Source of the DNA: a bacterium
GTDB taxonomy: Bacteria > Myxococcota > UBA727 > JAUIJE01
Reading direction: 5' to 3'
Length of the DNA: 64,000 bases
Assembly (NCBI GenBank): GCA_030431455.1
Contig: JAUIJE010000020.1
Span: 62,001-126,000 of the forward strand
The notes under the pieces were generated by a model, which saw only the letters and a program-made list of their open reading frames with translations, made no database searches and was not told where the DNA came from. Positions 35,628-43,873 of this stretch are shown piece by piece; the first letter of the stretch is position 1, and each line of letters starts with the position of its first letter. The position numbers and the translations under genes were made by a program.

Positions 35628-36584
35628 TCACACGCAGTCGGCGACGGGGAGGGGGGCGAACAGTCCACGTCCCTCGAGATCGTCGAGCAACGGGGCCGAG
35701 TCGCGGGTGGTCATCAACTTCTTCAACAGGGCCAAGCGGGTCTGGGACTGGGCTTCGCCGCCCAAATCTGTGAGCAGCTGGACCTTCTGGGCCCGGCTCA
35801 GGCCGCCCCGCTCGATGTCCACCGCCGCGAGCACGGTCTGCGGCCCGCTCTGCACCATGCTCAAGAACTTCACCAACGCCTCGACGATGGGCCCGCGCGC
35901 GGCGTCGGGGATGCCCGCGGATTCGACCAGGACCTTGCCCGAGCCATGGTGGCGGGCCTCGTCCTCGAGGATGCCCCGCAACACGTCGCGCAGGTTGGGC
36001 CGCAGGCAGGCCTCGGCGAGCTGGCGGTAATGGGTCAGGCCCCAGCCCTCGAGCACCACCTGAATGATGAACACCAGGACCGCGCGATCGCCGTGGTCGA
36101 TCAGGTCCTGCAACAGATGGTGAAAGGGGTTGTCGGTGACGAGCTCGTCCGCGTCCTCGATGTGGGTGGCCACCGCGTGCAGGTGGCGCGCCTCGTCGGC
36201 GGCGAACAGCGCATAGAGCATGCGCTCCTCGGTGCTCGGCGCGAGCAGGGCCATCTTGGCCCCGAAGGTGAGGCCCGACTTCTCGATGAAGTACGCCTCG
36301 TGCAGCATCGCCCGCGAGAGCCGGTCGCGAATCGCCCGCTGGGTGGGCTCGTCGGCGTCGGTGTAGAGCGCGGTCTGGTGCAGGTAAAAATGTTCGGCGG
36401 TGAAGGCGGGGACCGCGTCGCTCTCGTCGTGCTTCGGTTTGCGATCGCCGGCGGCCTTGTCGAGGGCGGCGCCGAGCACGGTGCGCAGCTTGTGCTCGGG
36501 GGGCAAGTGCCCGAGCTCGAGCCCGGTGTCGACCACCACCGTGGGCGGCGGCCGGTCGGTGGAGAGCTTTTTGAGCGCGCTCAT
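35628..36584 (-). CDS. Ferritin-like diiron protein, second copy
   Basis: 318 residues from ATG 36584, which overlaps the preceding gene stop (ATGA). The diiron pattern is clean: Glu in LHEAYFIEKSG, E-x2-H in ADEARHLHAV, Glu in LEGWGLTHYRQL, and E-x2-H in LEDEARHHGSG. This is a four-helix ferritin-like fold. It differs much from the neighbouring diiron protein, so it is not a tandem duplicate. It may be an oxygenase, N-oxidase or decarbonylase-type enzyme. Conserved ligands suggest it is active. Confidence 0.85.
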   Translation of the reverse strand: MSALKKLSTDRPPPTVVVDTGLELGHLPPEHKLRTVLGAALDKAAGDRKPKHDESDAVPAFTAEHFYLHQTALYTDADEPTQRAIRDRLSRAMLHEAYFIEKSGLTFGAKMALLAPSTEERMLYALFAADEARHLHAVATHIEDADELVTDNPFHHLLQDLIDHGDRAVLVFIIQVVLEGWGLTHYRQLAEACLRPNLRDVLRGILEDEARHHGSGKVLVESAGIPDAARGPIVEALVKFLSMVQSGPQTVLAAVDIERGGLSRAQKVQLLTDLGGEAQSQTRLALLKKLMTTRDSAPLLDDLEGRGLFAPLPVADCV

Positions 36585-37330
36585 GACGTGACCTTTTTGG
36601 GCAGCGTCGCGGGGCTGGCCGGTCGACGCTTCTTCCACCAATATTGAAACGGCATCGCCCAGGTCATCTTGGCGGTGCAGACCAGCTCCGAGCCGTCCAT
36701 CCAGGTGGGGTTTTGTTCTTCAAAGAACGCCACCCGCGGGATCACGCGTTGCTCGTCGGTGATGCCGGCCACACCATCCTTGAGTTGGCCTTGGGATTTG
36801 TCGAACACCACCAAGCCACGGTCTTGGTCGTAGGCCTCGCCAAACATGTCCGCGGCGAAGGTGTCCATGATCGCCTGCTCAAACGCGGGGGTCGGCTCTT
36901 CATATCGTGGATAGTGAAGGGGGAAGTTGTTCGCCATCAGCAGATAGGTCTTGTAGCCCTTGCTGATCAAGAACCAATAAAACGGCGTGAACGGCGCCTT
37001 GGCCTTCTGGCGGAACAGGTATTTCAAAAACTCGATCCCGAGCGAGCCCTGGCCCCAGAAATCCTTTTCGATCACGGTGTCGCCGGAGAACACCCCGCGC
37101 ACACGCTTCTTATCGACGACGAAGTCGGTGTTCTTCAGGGTCGAGAAGCCGTGAATGACATCGTCTTCGGGGGTGTAGAGCAAGATCACGTGGTCTTTGG
37201 CCGACAGGTCCTTTTGGAACGCGGCTTCGCTCACCAAGTCATAGTACTTGTGAAAGATGCCGAACATCCGCGTCCGGTCGTCGTCGGACAGGCTCTTGAT
37301 CGCCACCGTCTTGGCGTTCAGGCGGGCCAT
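36581..37330 (-). CDS. GNAT-fold protein of the oxygenase operon
   Basis: 249 residues. The N-terminal half has a GNAT-like order: VILLYTPEDDVIHGFSTLKNTDF, then GVFSGDTVIEKDFWGQGSLGIEFLKYLF (acyl-CoA loop analogue G-Q-G-S-L-G). Next is FTPFYWFLISKGYKTYLLMANNFPLHYPRY. Similar folds occur in N-acyl amino acid and autoinducer synthases, so it could attach an acyl group to an amine. The family is not firm. It overlaps the upstream Rieske gene by 13 nt and the following diiron gene by 4 nt, so it belongs to the same pathway. Confidence 0.72.
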   Translation of the reverse strand: MARLNAKTVAIKSLSDDDRTRMFGIFHKYYDLVSEAAFQKDLSAKDHVILLYTPEDDVIHGFSTLKNTDFVVDKKRVRGVFSGDTVIEKDFWGQGSLGIEFLKYLFRQKAKAPFTPFYWFLISKGYKTYLLMANNFPLHYPRYEEPTPAFEQAIMDTFAADMFGEAYDQDRGLVVFDKSQGQLKDGVAGITDEQRVIPRVAFFEEQNPTWMDGSELVCTAKMTWAMPFQYWWKKRRPASPATLPKKVTS

Positions 37331-38601
37331 GGGGTCACCCCTTCGGTGTCGGTGGATTCTTCGAAGTTGCCCTCGGTGTCGGCGCGGGTCTCGCCCTGTT
37401 CGAAGGACACCGCGTCCTCGAAGTTGCGCGCGCTCTCGAAGCTCGACCCCGCCACGTGGGGGCCGGCTTTGGTCTTCTCGTCGAAGGGGTTGAGGGTGGG
37501 CTCGTCGAAGCTCGCGTCCTCCTGGCGGGGTTTGCGGCGCAGGGGCACGAGCTTGCGTTCGACCGACCACTCCTCCCAGGTCACGGTGGCCATGCGCTCG
37601 AGGTGTTTGATGAAACGAATGATCGAGCGGTCGGCGGCGATGGGATGTTTGAACTTCCACTTGATGGTCTGGAAGATCTTGGTGTCCCCGTGGGCGAAGT
37701 AGTCGCCGACGAGTTTGGTCAAGAACAGCAGCACCCGGTTGACCAGCCAGCCGACGGGGCCCCGTCGACGATCGGTGATGAGCACGGTCTGGCCCAGGGC
37801 CTTGCCGTCGGACGTGGGGCGCAGACAAAAGATGATGTGGAAGTGCAAAAAGTCCGGGCCCACGGTGACGCTGCCGGTGCTCCCGGTCTGGTAGGCCATC
37901 TTGTAGGTCAATGGGCCTGCATAGAAGCGCCCGAGGAAGCGCAAAAACGGGTTGGACATCGGGATGTGGGTGGTGTTGTCGAAGGTGATGAGCTGGGGGG
38001 TGCGCTCCTGCACGTCAAAATGCAGTTTGACCGGGAGATTGTGCACGGTGGTGAAGTGCTGCTCGTCGATGGCGTTGACCATGACGATGTTGGGGTGGCA
38101 GCCTTTTTCGAACGCCGCGCCGTGTCCCCAGTCGACCTCCTGGCCGGCGAGCTCAGGCACCTCGAAGACGTCGTGGGTGGGTTCGCGCCCGTTGTAGATC
38201 CAGATGAGCCCGTAGCGTTCTTTCACCGGCCAGGTCTGGATGCGCAGGTCGAGGGGTTTGTTCTGGCAGGGGATCGACGTCAGGGTGCCGTCGGGCTCGT
38301 AGGTCCAGCCGTGGAAAAAGCAGCGGAGGTTGTCGCCTTCGACCATGCCCTCGGCGAGGTGGGCGCCCATGTGGGGGCAATAGGCGTCGACCGCGCGCAC
38401 GTTGCCGTCGTGGCCGCGGTACAGGGCGAGCTCGCGGCCGAGGAAGTTGAGCGCGGTGACCTTGCCTTTGGCGAGGTCGGCGGAGCGCAAGGCCCAGTAC
38501 CAACCCTCGACCGCTTTGTCGGTGCGACCGAAGACGTCGGGGTCCGCGATGTTGACCGGCGTGGACGACGAAGCGGCGGCGGGTTGGGTTTGAGCGACCA
38601 T
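37318..38601 (-). CDS. Rieske non-heme iron oxygenase, first gene of the operon
   Basis: 427 residues from ATG 38601 with an AAGGAG site upstream. Rieske ligands Cys75, His77, Cys94 and His97 (AYCPHMGAHLAEG, RCFFHGWTY), and iron site NAIDEQHFTTVH (D-x2-H-x4-H) are intact. About 45 C-terminal residues after the catalytic domain are acidic and repeat-like (SFDEPTLNPFDE, SFESARNFEDAVSFEQGE), an unusual tail. It is clearly different from the second Rieske enzyme of the operon, so the two probably act on successive steps. Confidence 0.95.
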   Translation of the reverse strand: MVAQTQPAAASSSTPVNIADPDVFGRTDKAVEGWYWALRSADLAKGKVTALNFLGRELALYRGHDGNVRAVDAYCPHMGAHLAEGMVEGDNLRCFFHGWTYEPDGTLTSIPCQNKPLDLRIQTWPVKERYGLIWIYNGREPTHDVFEVPELAGQEVDWGHGAAFEKGCHPNIVMVNAIDEQHFTTVHNLPVKLHFDVQERTPQLITFDNTTHIPMSNPFLRFLGRFYAGPLTYKMAYQTGSTGSVTVGPDFLHFHIIFCLRPTSDGKALGQTVLITDRRRGPVGWLVNRVLLFLTKLVGDYFAHGDTKIFQTIKWKFKHPIAADRSIIRFIKHLERMATVTWEEWSVERKLVPLRRKPRQEDASFDEPTLNPFDEKTKAGPHVAGSSFESARNFEDAVSFEQGETRADTEGNFEESTDTEGVTPWPA

Positions 38602-38864
38602 GGGAGCTCCTTGGCGCGCAGTGTAGCAACCGGTTGGTGCACTGAAAACCCCTGAAAACGCAGAGGTTTTAGGTGTTTGGGGGGTGTGGCGGAGCGGTGG
38701 CGGCGCGCCGGCGATCGCGGTGTGGGACATGGTGGGAGGGTAGAAGGCGGGGCGGGTTGTGCACTGAAAGAATCCTGGAAGTTGTCGAACGGGCCCCGGG
38801 CGGGCGGGCACGCATCCAGACACAATCCGCGCTACAACCGGGTGCCAGGCACACGGAGTCGGCG
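38602..38864. promoter_or_regulatory. Divergent promoter region between oxygenase operon and MshEN gene, with repeats
   Basis: 263 nt without a gene. It contains an 11-bp direct repeat GTGCACTGAAA at 38637-38647 and 38759-38769, and an inverted repeat AAAACC (38645-38650) / GGTTTT (38665-38670). These are possible regulator sites for the oxygenase operon, whose start is 36 nt from the first repeat. No clear -10/-35 box is assignable. Confidence 0.4.
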
Positions 38865-39830
38865 ATGGCGAAGAAAAGACTGGGCGAACTGCTCCTCGAG
38901 CGCGACCTGATCACCTCCGCGCAGCTCAACGAGGCGCTCGCCTACCAGCGCAAATGGGGGCACCGGCTGGGCGCGGCCCTCGTCGTGCGCGGCTTCTTGT
39001 CCGAGGGCATGCTCACCCGCGTGCTCTCCGAGTCGTTGCGCATCCCCATGGTCGACCTGTCGAAAATCAACACCGACGCGCGCGCCATCGAGCTCATCCG
39101 CGCGTCCATGGCCGAAGAGCACGAGATTTTTCCCCTCGCGATCAAACAATACAAAGGCCGCAAGACCCTGCTGCTGGCCATGGCCGACCCGCTCAACGTG
39201 TCCGCGATCGACGAGGTCGCGTTCATCACCGACATGACCATTCGCCCCGCCATCGCCCAGATCTCGTCACTGCGGGCCGCGGTCCGGCGTCATTACTTCC
39301 ATGAGGACGTGGACATCCCCCCGCTCAACTTCGAAAAGGGCAGCCCCCAAAGCCAAAGCACGGCCCTGCCCCAGGAGTCGCCGATGACCATCACCGTGGG
39401 GGGCTCGTACGAAGAGCGCGAGGTGGGCGTCGTCGAGCACACCTCCGAAGGGGCGCCCATCGAGGTCACCATCGACCTCGTGTCCGAGGTCGACCACGAG
39501 CCGCGCCCGGATCCGCGCGCGCAGTTCACGGTGGGCGAGCCGGTGCCGGTGGGCAAGCCGCTGGCCATGAGCGACCCCTTCGCCGCGTTCCAGCACGAGG
39601 CGCCGCCGAGCGTGTTTTCGGGACAGCCCACCGGGGCGTACATGATCATGCCGCCGGCCCCGGCCGCGTCCCCGTCGCGGGCGAGCCCCGCGGTGCCCTC
39701 GACGGTGCTTGCCAATGATCCTGCAGAAGAACTGGAAAAGAAGTTCTGGGCCTTGATGCGGGTGTTGACCAAAAAGGGCCTCATCACCCGCGAAGAGTTT
39801 TTGCGTGAGCTGATGGGGTCTGACCCCTGA
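38865..39830 (+). CDS. MshEN (GspE N-terminal) domain protein, candidate c-di-GMP binder
   Basis: 321 residues. The N-terminal 130 residues match the type II secretion/pilus ATPase N-domain. Two long nucleotide-binding motifs in tandem are visible, RLGELLLERDLITSAQLNEA-type and HRLGAALVVRGFLSEGMLTRVL, as in MshE that binds c-di-GMP, followed by IPMVDLSKI. There is no ATPase domain; instead a Pro/Ser linker leads to a short helical C-terminus (EELEKKFWALMRVLTKKGLITREEFLREL). It may be an effector of the diguanylate cyclase pathway or of pilus/secretion. Confidence 0.85.
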   Translation: MAKKRLGELLLERDLITSAQLNEALAYQRKWGHRLGAALVVRGFLSEGMLTRVLSESLRIPMVDLSKINTDARAIELIRASMAEEHEIFPLAIKQYKGRKTLLLAMADPLNVSAIDEVAFITDMTIRPAIAQISSLRAAVRRHYFHEDVDIPPLNFEKGSPQSQSTALPQESPMTITVGGSYEEREVGVVEHTSEGAPIEVTIDLVSEVDHEPRPDPRAQFTVGEPVPVGKPLAMSDPFAAFQHEAPPSVFSGQPTGAYMIMPPAPAASPSRASPAVPSTVLANDPAEELEKKFWALMRVLTKKGLITREEFLRELMGSDP

Positions 39831-39860
39831 CCCCGCGGCCGTGCCCTTGCGCTCCTCCCC

Positions 39861-40937
39861 ATGAACGCCCCCCGCCCTTCCTCTTCTTCCCCTGACACCG
39901 GCGACCTGTCCGCGGGCCGGCCCACCTTGGCCCAGACCTGGGCGCGCCGCGCAGTGACATTCCCGCTGTATCTCGTCCTGTGGGCGGGCCTGGCCGCGCT
40001 GCTCCCGGGGCTGTTGGCGCTGGGCCTGCTCGTCGACGGTTTGTCCCGCCGCACGGTGTTGGCGCGCTTTTTCCTGTTCGTGTTTGTGTACCTCTCGCTC
40101 GAGGTGCTGGGCATGGCGCGGGCGGCGTTGTTGTTTGTGCGCCACCCCCTGGGAGGCGAGCGCTTCCTGGCCAAGAACTTCGCGTTGCAGTCCTGGTGGG
40201 CCGGCTCGTTGCTGGGCGCGGCCAGCGCTCTGTACCGCTTTCGGTTGTATGTGACCGGCCAAGCCGAGGCCACGCCCGGCCCCTACGTGTTGCTGTGCCG
40301 CCACGTCTCGGTGGGCGACACCTTGCTGCCCTCGGCGTACGTGTCGCGCGCGCTGGGCATTCAGTTGCGTTACGTGCTCAAGCGCGAGCTGCTCTGGGAC
40401 CCTTGCCTCGACATCGTGGGCCAACGGCTGCCCAATGCCTTTGTGCGGCGGGGAAAAGGCCGGGCCGAAGCCGAGCTGCAAAAGCTCCGCGGCCTGTGCC
40501 ACGACCTCGGGCCCACCGATGGGGTGTTGAGCTTTCCCGAGGGCACGCGGTTCTCGCCGGCCAAGCGGCAGCGCCTGCTCCACCGCCTGGCCGACAAGGG
40601 CGACGAGGCCGGTCTCGCCCGGGCCACCGCCTTGACCCACACGTTGCCCCCCCGCCTGCTCGGGACCTTGGCGTTGCTCGAGACCGCGAAGACCGACGTG
40701 GTGTTCTGCGCGCACACCGGGTTCGAAGGGCTCACCCGCATCGGTGACCTCATCCGGCCGTCGATGATGGGGCGCGCGATCCGCATCCACTTCTGGCGGG
40801 TGGCGGCCCAGGCGGTGCCGTCCGACGAAGACGCGCGCACCGCGTGGCTGATGGAACAATGGCAACGCGTGGACCAGTTCGTGGCCGACGCGGGGCTGCT
40901 CGACGACGGCGAGACCATGCCCGCGCTGGGGGCCTGA
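39861..40937 (+). CDS. PlsC-type lysophospholipid acyltransferase
   Basis: 358 residues. Several N-terminal hydrophobic helices (about 31-60 and 65-92) precede the acyltransferase domain. It has the H-x4-D motif [11 protein letters not shown] and the FPEGTR motif [12 protein letters not shown]. These transfer an acyl chain to glycerolipids or similar acceptors at the membrane. The CxxH-like spacing is normal, the long N-terminal membrane part is not. It follows the MshEN gene by 30 nt on the same strand; functional link unknown. Confidence 0.9.
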   Translation: MNAPRPSSSSPDTGDLSAGRPTLAQTWARRAVTFPLYLVLWAGLAALLPGLLALGLLVDGLSRRTVLARFFLFVFVYLSLEVLGMARAALLFVRHPLGGERFLAKNFALQSWWAGSLLGAASALYRFRLYVTGQAEATPGPYVLLCRHVSVGDTLLPSAYVSRALGIQLRYVLKRELLWDPCLDIVGQRLPNAFVRRGKGRAEAELQKLRGLCHDLGPTDGVLSFPEGTRFSPAKRQRLLHRLADKGDEAGLARATALTHTLPPRLLGTLALLETAKTDVVFCAHTGFEGLTRIGDLIRPSMMGRAIRIHFWRVAAQAVPSDEDARTAWLMEQWQRVDQFVADAGLLDDGETMPALGA

Positions 40938-40941
40938 CCGC

Positions 40942-41307
40942 TCAGGCCAATTTGGCCCCCAACCACAAACCCGCCGCGCCCCCCAGCAGGCAGGCCACCG
41001 CGGTGGCCCCCAGGTAGAGGGCGGCCTTGCCCACCTGCCCCTGCTCGAACAGGCCAAGGGTCTCGAGGTTGAACGTCGAGTACGTGGTGAAGCCCCCACA
41101 AAAGCCGGTGGTGAGCAGCAGGCGCACGGTGGGGGAGGCTTTTTGGGCCAAGCCGTATTTGAGCAGCACCGCGAGCAGGATCGATCCCATGACATTGGCG
41201 GCGAACGTGCCCCAAAAGAAGCGCTCGTGGTTGAGCCACTGCGACACCATGTGCCGCAGCACCGCCCCCGCGCCGCCCCCGACAAAGACCGCCAACATCG
41301 CTGCCAT
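40942..41307 (-). CDS. crcB: Fluoride exporter CrcB/Fluc
   Basis: 121 residues with four TM helices. Family signatures: [16 protein letters not shown] near the start, [15 protein letters not shown], and the pore motif [18 protein letters not shown]. CrcB forms dual-topology fluoride channels that lower cytoplasmic fluoride. No fluoride riboswitch is recognisable in the 95 nt between this gene and the divergent lipoprotein gene. It converges with the acyltransferase gene with 4 nt between stops. Confidence 0.95.
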   Translation of the reverse strand: MAAMLAVFVGGGAGAVLRHMVSQWLNHERFFWGTFAANVMGSILLAVLLKYGLAQKASPTVRLLLTTGFCGGFTTYSTFNLETLGLFEQGQVGKAALYLGATAVACLLGGAAGLWLGAKLA

Positions 41308-41402
41308 GGCCGCACCCTATCCCAGTTGACCAGGTCGAGGCGGTCGCCCCGCGCACACGCGCGATCGACGCGGACCGGCTATCCTGCCCCCGGAGGGTGC
41401 GT

Positions 41403-43868
41403 ATGACTGCGGCGGGTCGAGTGATGTGGACGGCGGTGGTGTTGTCGGCGGCGCCGGGATGCAGCCTGTTCTTCAACCCCACCATCAACGCGTGTGACGC
41501 CGACGAGGACTGTCCCGCCGGAGAACAATGCACGGTGGACGGCCTCTGCGTCGAGCTGTCCGGCGACGGGGATGGCGACGGGGACGGGGATGGTGACGGA
41601 GATGGCGATGGCGACGGAGATGGCGATGGCGATGGCGACGGGGATGGCGACGGGGACGGCGATGGCGACGGGGACGGCGACGGGGACGGCGACGGGGATG
41701 GCGACGGGGACGGCGATGGCGACGGAGATGGGCATGGAGACGGTGATGGCGACGGGGACGGGGATGGCGACGGGGACGGTGACGGCGACGGGGACGGGGA
41801 CGGCGACGGCGACGGGGACGGGGATGGCGACGGGGACGGTGATGGCGACGGGGATGGGGATGGGGACTGTTTGACCCCGCCCAACGGGGCGTTGTTGTCG
41901 AACTGGTCGCCGGGTCCCCCCGCGGTGTTTGGGCAGACCTGGTCGGTCAGCGGTGATGTGAGCTGCGGGGCGACATGCACGTTCTACCCGGGGGGTGCCG
42001 TCTATGGCGAAGGGGCGTTTGTGCACGAGGCGCTTCGGCCCGGCACCGGCACGTCCGAGATGGTGTGCACCGATGGGAACGGGAGCCGCGAGGTGTACCA
42101 AGCGGCCGGCGCGGTGAGCTGTACGGCCTCGGGCCTCAGCGGCGATGTGTTGATCACCGACCAGACCGGGGTGGACAACCTGTCGAACGGCGGGGGCTGT
42201 TTCACCGTCGCTGGCGACGTGACCATCACCGGCCCCGCGGTGACCTCGCTGCTGCCCCTGTACGGCTTGGCCGGCGTCAGCGGTCGGCTTGTCATCTCCG
42301 AGACCTCCCTGGTCAACCTCGACGGGTTGGAGCTTTTGGGCAGCGTCGGCTCCTTGGTGGTGGGGGAGGCCAACACCGGCAACGACGCGTTGCTCGATGT
42401 CGACGCGCTCTTCTCGGTGGCCAACCAGCCGGCGGAGCTTTCGGTGGAGCAGGCGCCCGTGCTTGACCGGCTCTGGGGCATTCGTCACATCGGGTTGGTG
42501 GACGGCGATGTGCGCTTGACCGCGCTCCCCGTCGGGTTGCCCGTGGACTGGGCGCTCTACACCGTCACCGGGACCTTGCGCCTGTCCGCGCTGGCCGCGC
42601 TGACCGACCTCGACGCCTTGGCCAACCTCTCCTCTGCAGGCACATTGGAGTTGGCCAACCTTCCCGGCTTGGGGGACATCGACCTGCCCAACCCCCCTGA
42701 CCTCGATCGCTTGGTGCTCGAGAACAACAACGCCCTCACCACCATCACCGCCTTCCCGGTGGCGGTCGCGGGGCTCGACGAGTTGACCGTGCGCAACAAC
42801 AACCAACTCAGCAGCCTGGCGGGACTGGCCGGCGCGGCCTCGGGCACGGTGGACGCGCTCACGGTGTCCGGCAACACCGCGCTCTCGGTGCTCGACCTCG
42901 ACGCGGCGGTGTCGGCGGACCTCACCGTGCAGAACAACCCCGGTCTGCTCGCCATCGGCGACAACCTCTTGCCCGATTCATTCGCCGAGGTCGTGGTCAG
43001 CGAGAACACCCTGCTCACGGACCTGGGCGGCGTCGCCAACCTCGACGAGTGTGCCTCGCTGGCCATCACCAACAACCCCGCGCTCACCAACCTCGCGCTC
43101 CAAGTCGAAACCGTACACGGCAATTTGGGCATCACCGACAACCCCGGCCTGGTGCAGCTCACGCTGGACAACCTCACCACCGTGGGCGAGGACCTCGTCA
43201 TCTCCGGCAACTTCAACGTCTCCGGCCAGCTGCAGCGCGCCAGCGCGCCGGCCCTGCTCGACGTGGGCAGCGACCTTGTCGTGGGCCAGGTCACGGCCGG
43301 GCCCGGCGAGCCGGGCATCTCGTTTCCCCAGCTGCAGAACATCAACGGGGCCCTGGTGATCCAAGGCTGTGGCCTCGAGGGGAACAACAACCACACCCTC
43401 GATTTCTCGAGCCTGACCACCGCGTCGTCGGTGTGGATTCAGCAAAACAGCCTGTTCAATGACGTGACGCTCAACTTCTCGTCGCTGTCGGCGGTGGCCA
43501 CGACCTTCGAGGTCTCGGACAACCTCGGCACGTTCTTCACCGCGTTCGCCACCTCCGAGCCCGGCATGGTGACGTTCCGCTACGTCAACAACCCGAGCGT
43601 GCTCGCGTTCACGGACACGGGCCGGCTTGGGCTCGGGTTGGTCACCGGCGTGTTCGAGGTCACCGGCAACACCGCCATGGCCGACTTCAACATCACCACC
43701 AACCCCGACATCCCCAGCGGGGTCACGGTGGGCATCGACGGCAACGGCCCGGGCACGATGCTGTGCGCGGGCAATGGGTTGGCGGACACGCCCTTCGGCA
43801 TCAACTACTTCATCAGCCAGTACGTCATCGGGACCGTCGACCCCAACCAGTGTGAAGGCGGGGCCTGA
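41403..43868 (+). CDS. Large lipoprotein with long Gly-Asp linker and leucine-rich-like repeats
   Basis: 821 residues from ATG 41403, 5 nt after GGAGGG. Signal and lipobox: [14 protein letters not shown]. After a Cys motif ([19 protein letters not shown]), a Gly-Asp repeat of about 51 dipeptides fills residues 54-155. The rest is a solenoid of about 22-residue units with Leu/Val positions and Asn turns ([45 protein letters not shown]), similar to receptor-L or leucine-rich repeats. It is probably a surface-exposed binding or adhesion protein. Starts opposite crcB. Confidence 0.85.
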   Translation: MTAAGRVMWTAVVLSAAPGCSLFFNPTINACDADEDCPAGEQCTVDGLCVELSGDGDGDGDGDGDGDGDGDGDGDGDGDGDGDGDGDGDGDGDGDGDGDGDGDGDGDGDGHGDGDGDGDGDGDGDGDGDGDGDGDGDGDGDGDGDGDGDGDGDGDCLTPPNGALLSNWSPGPPAVFGQTWSVSGDVSCGATCTFYPGGAVYGEGAFVHEALRPGTGTSEMVCTDGNGSREVYQAAGAVSCTASGLSGDVLITDQTGVDNLSNGGGCFTVAGDVTITGPAVTSLLPLYGLAGVSGRLVISETSLVNLDGLELLGSVGSLVVGEANTGNDALLDVDALFSVANQPAELSVEQAPVLDRLWGIRHIGLVDGDVRLTALPVGLPVDWALYTVTGTLRLSALAALTDLDALANLSSAGTLELANLPGLGDIDLPNPPDLDRLVLENNNALTTITAFPVAVAGLDELTVRNNNQLSSLAGLAGAASGTVDALTVSGNTALSVLDLDAAVSADLTVQNNPGLLAIGDNLLPDSFAEVVVSENTLLTDLGGVANLDECASLAITNNPALTNLALQVETVHGNLGITDNPGLVQLTLDNLTTVGEDLVISGNFNVSGQLQRASAPALLDVGSDLVVGQVTAGPGEPGISFPQLQNINGALVIQGCGLEGNNNHTLDFSSLTTASSVWIQQNSLFNDVTLNFSSLSAVATTFEVSDNLGTFFTAFATSEPGMVTFRYVNNPSVLAFTDTGRLGLGLVTGVFEVTGNTAMADFNITTNPDIPSGVTVGIDGNGPGTMLCAGNGLADTPFGINYFISQYVIGTVDPNQCEGGA
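41562..41867 (+). repeat. Gly-Asp coding repeat, about 51 dipeptides
   Basis: 306 nt of GGN-GAY hexanucleotides inside the lipoprotein gene (one unit reads Gly-His). Synonymous codons vary between units, so it is an amino-acid-level repeat more than a perfect satellite. The antisense frame reads Pro-Ser/Val-Ala repeats, not a gene. Confidence 0.95.
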
Positions 43869-43873
43869 CCGGC

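Noticed and set aside
35628-36584. Second diiron gene as a tandem duplicate of the first
   Set aside because: The two ferritin-like proteins differ in length, motif context and most of their sequence, so recent duplication is not supported.
41308-41402. Fluoride riboswitch before crcB
   Set aside because: No conserved fluoride-aptamer core could be seen in the 95 nt upstream of crcB.
41379-42806. Pro-Ser/Val-Ala repeat protein or CRISPR-like array on the minus strand
   Set aside because: It is the complement of the Gly-Asp codon repeat of the lipoprotein gene. Units are 6 nt and no spacers are present.
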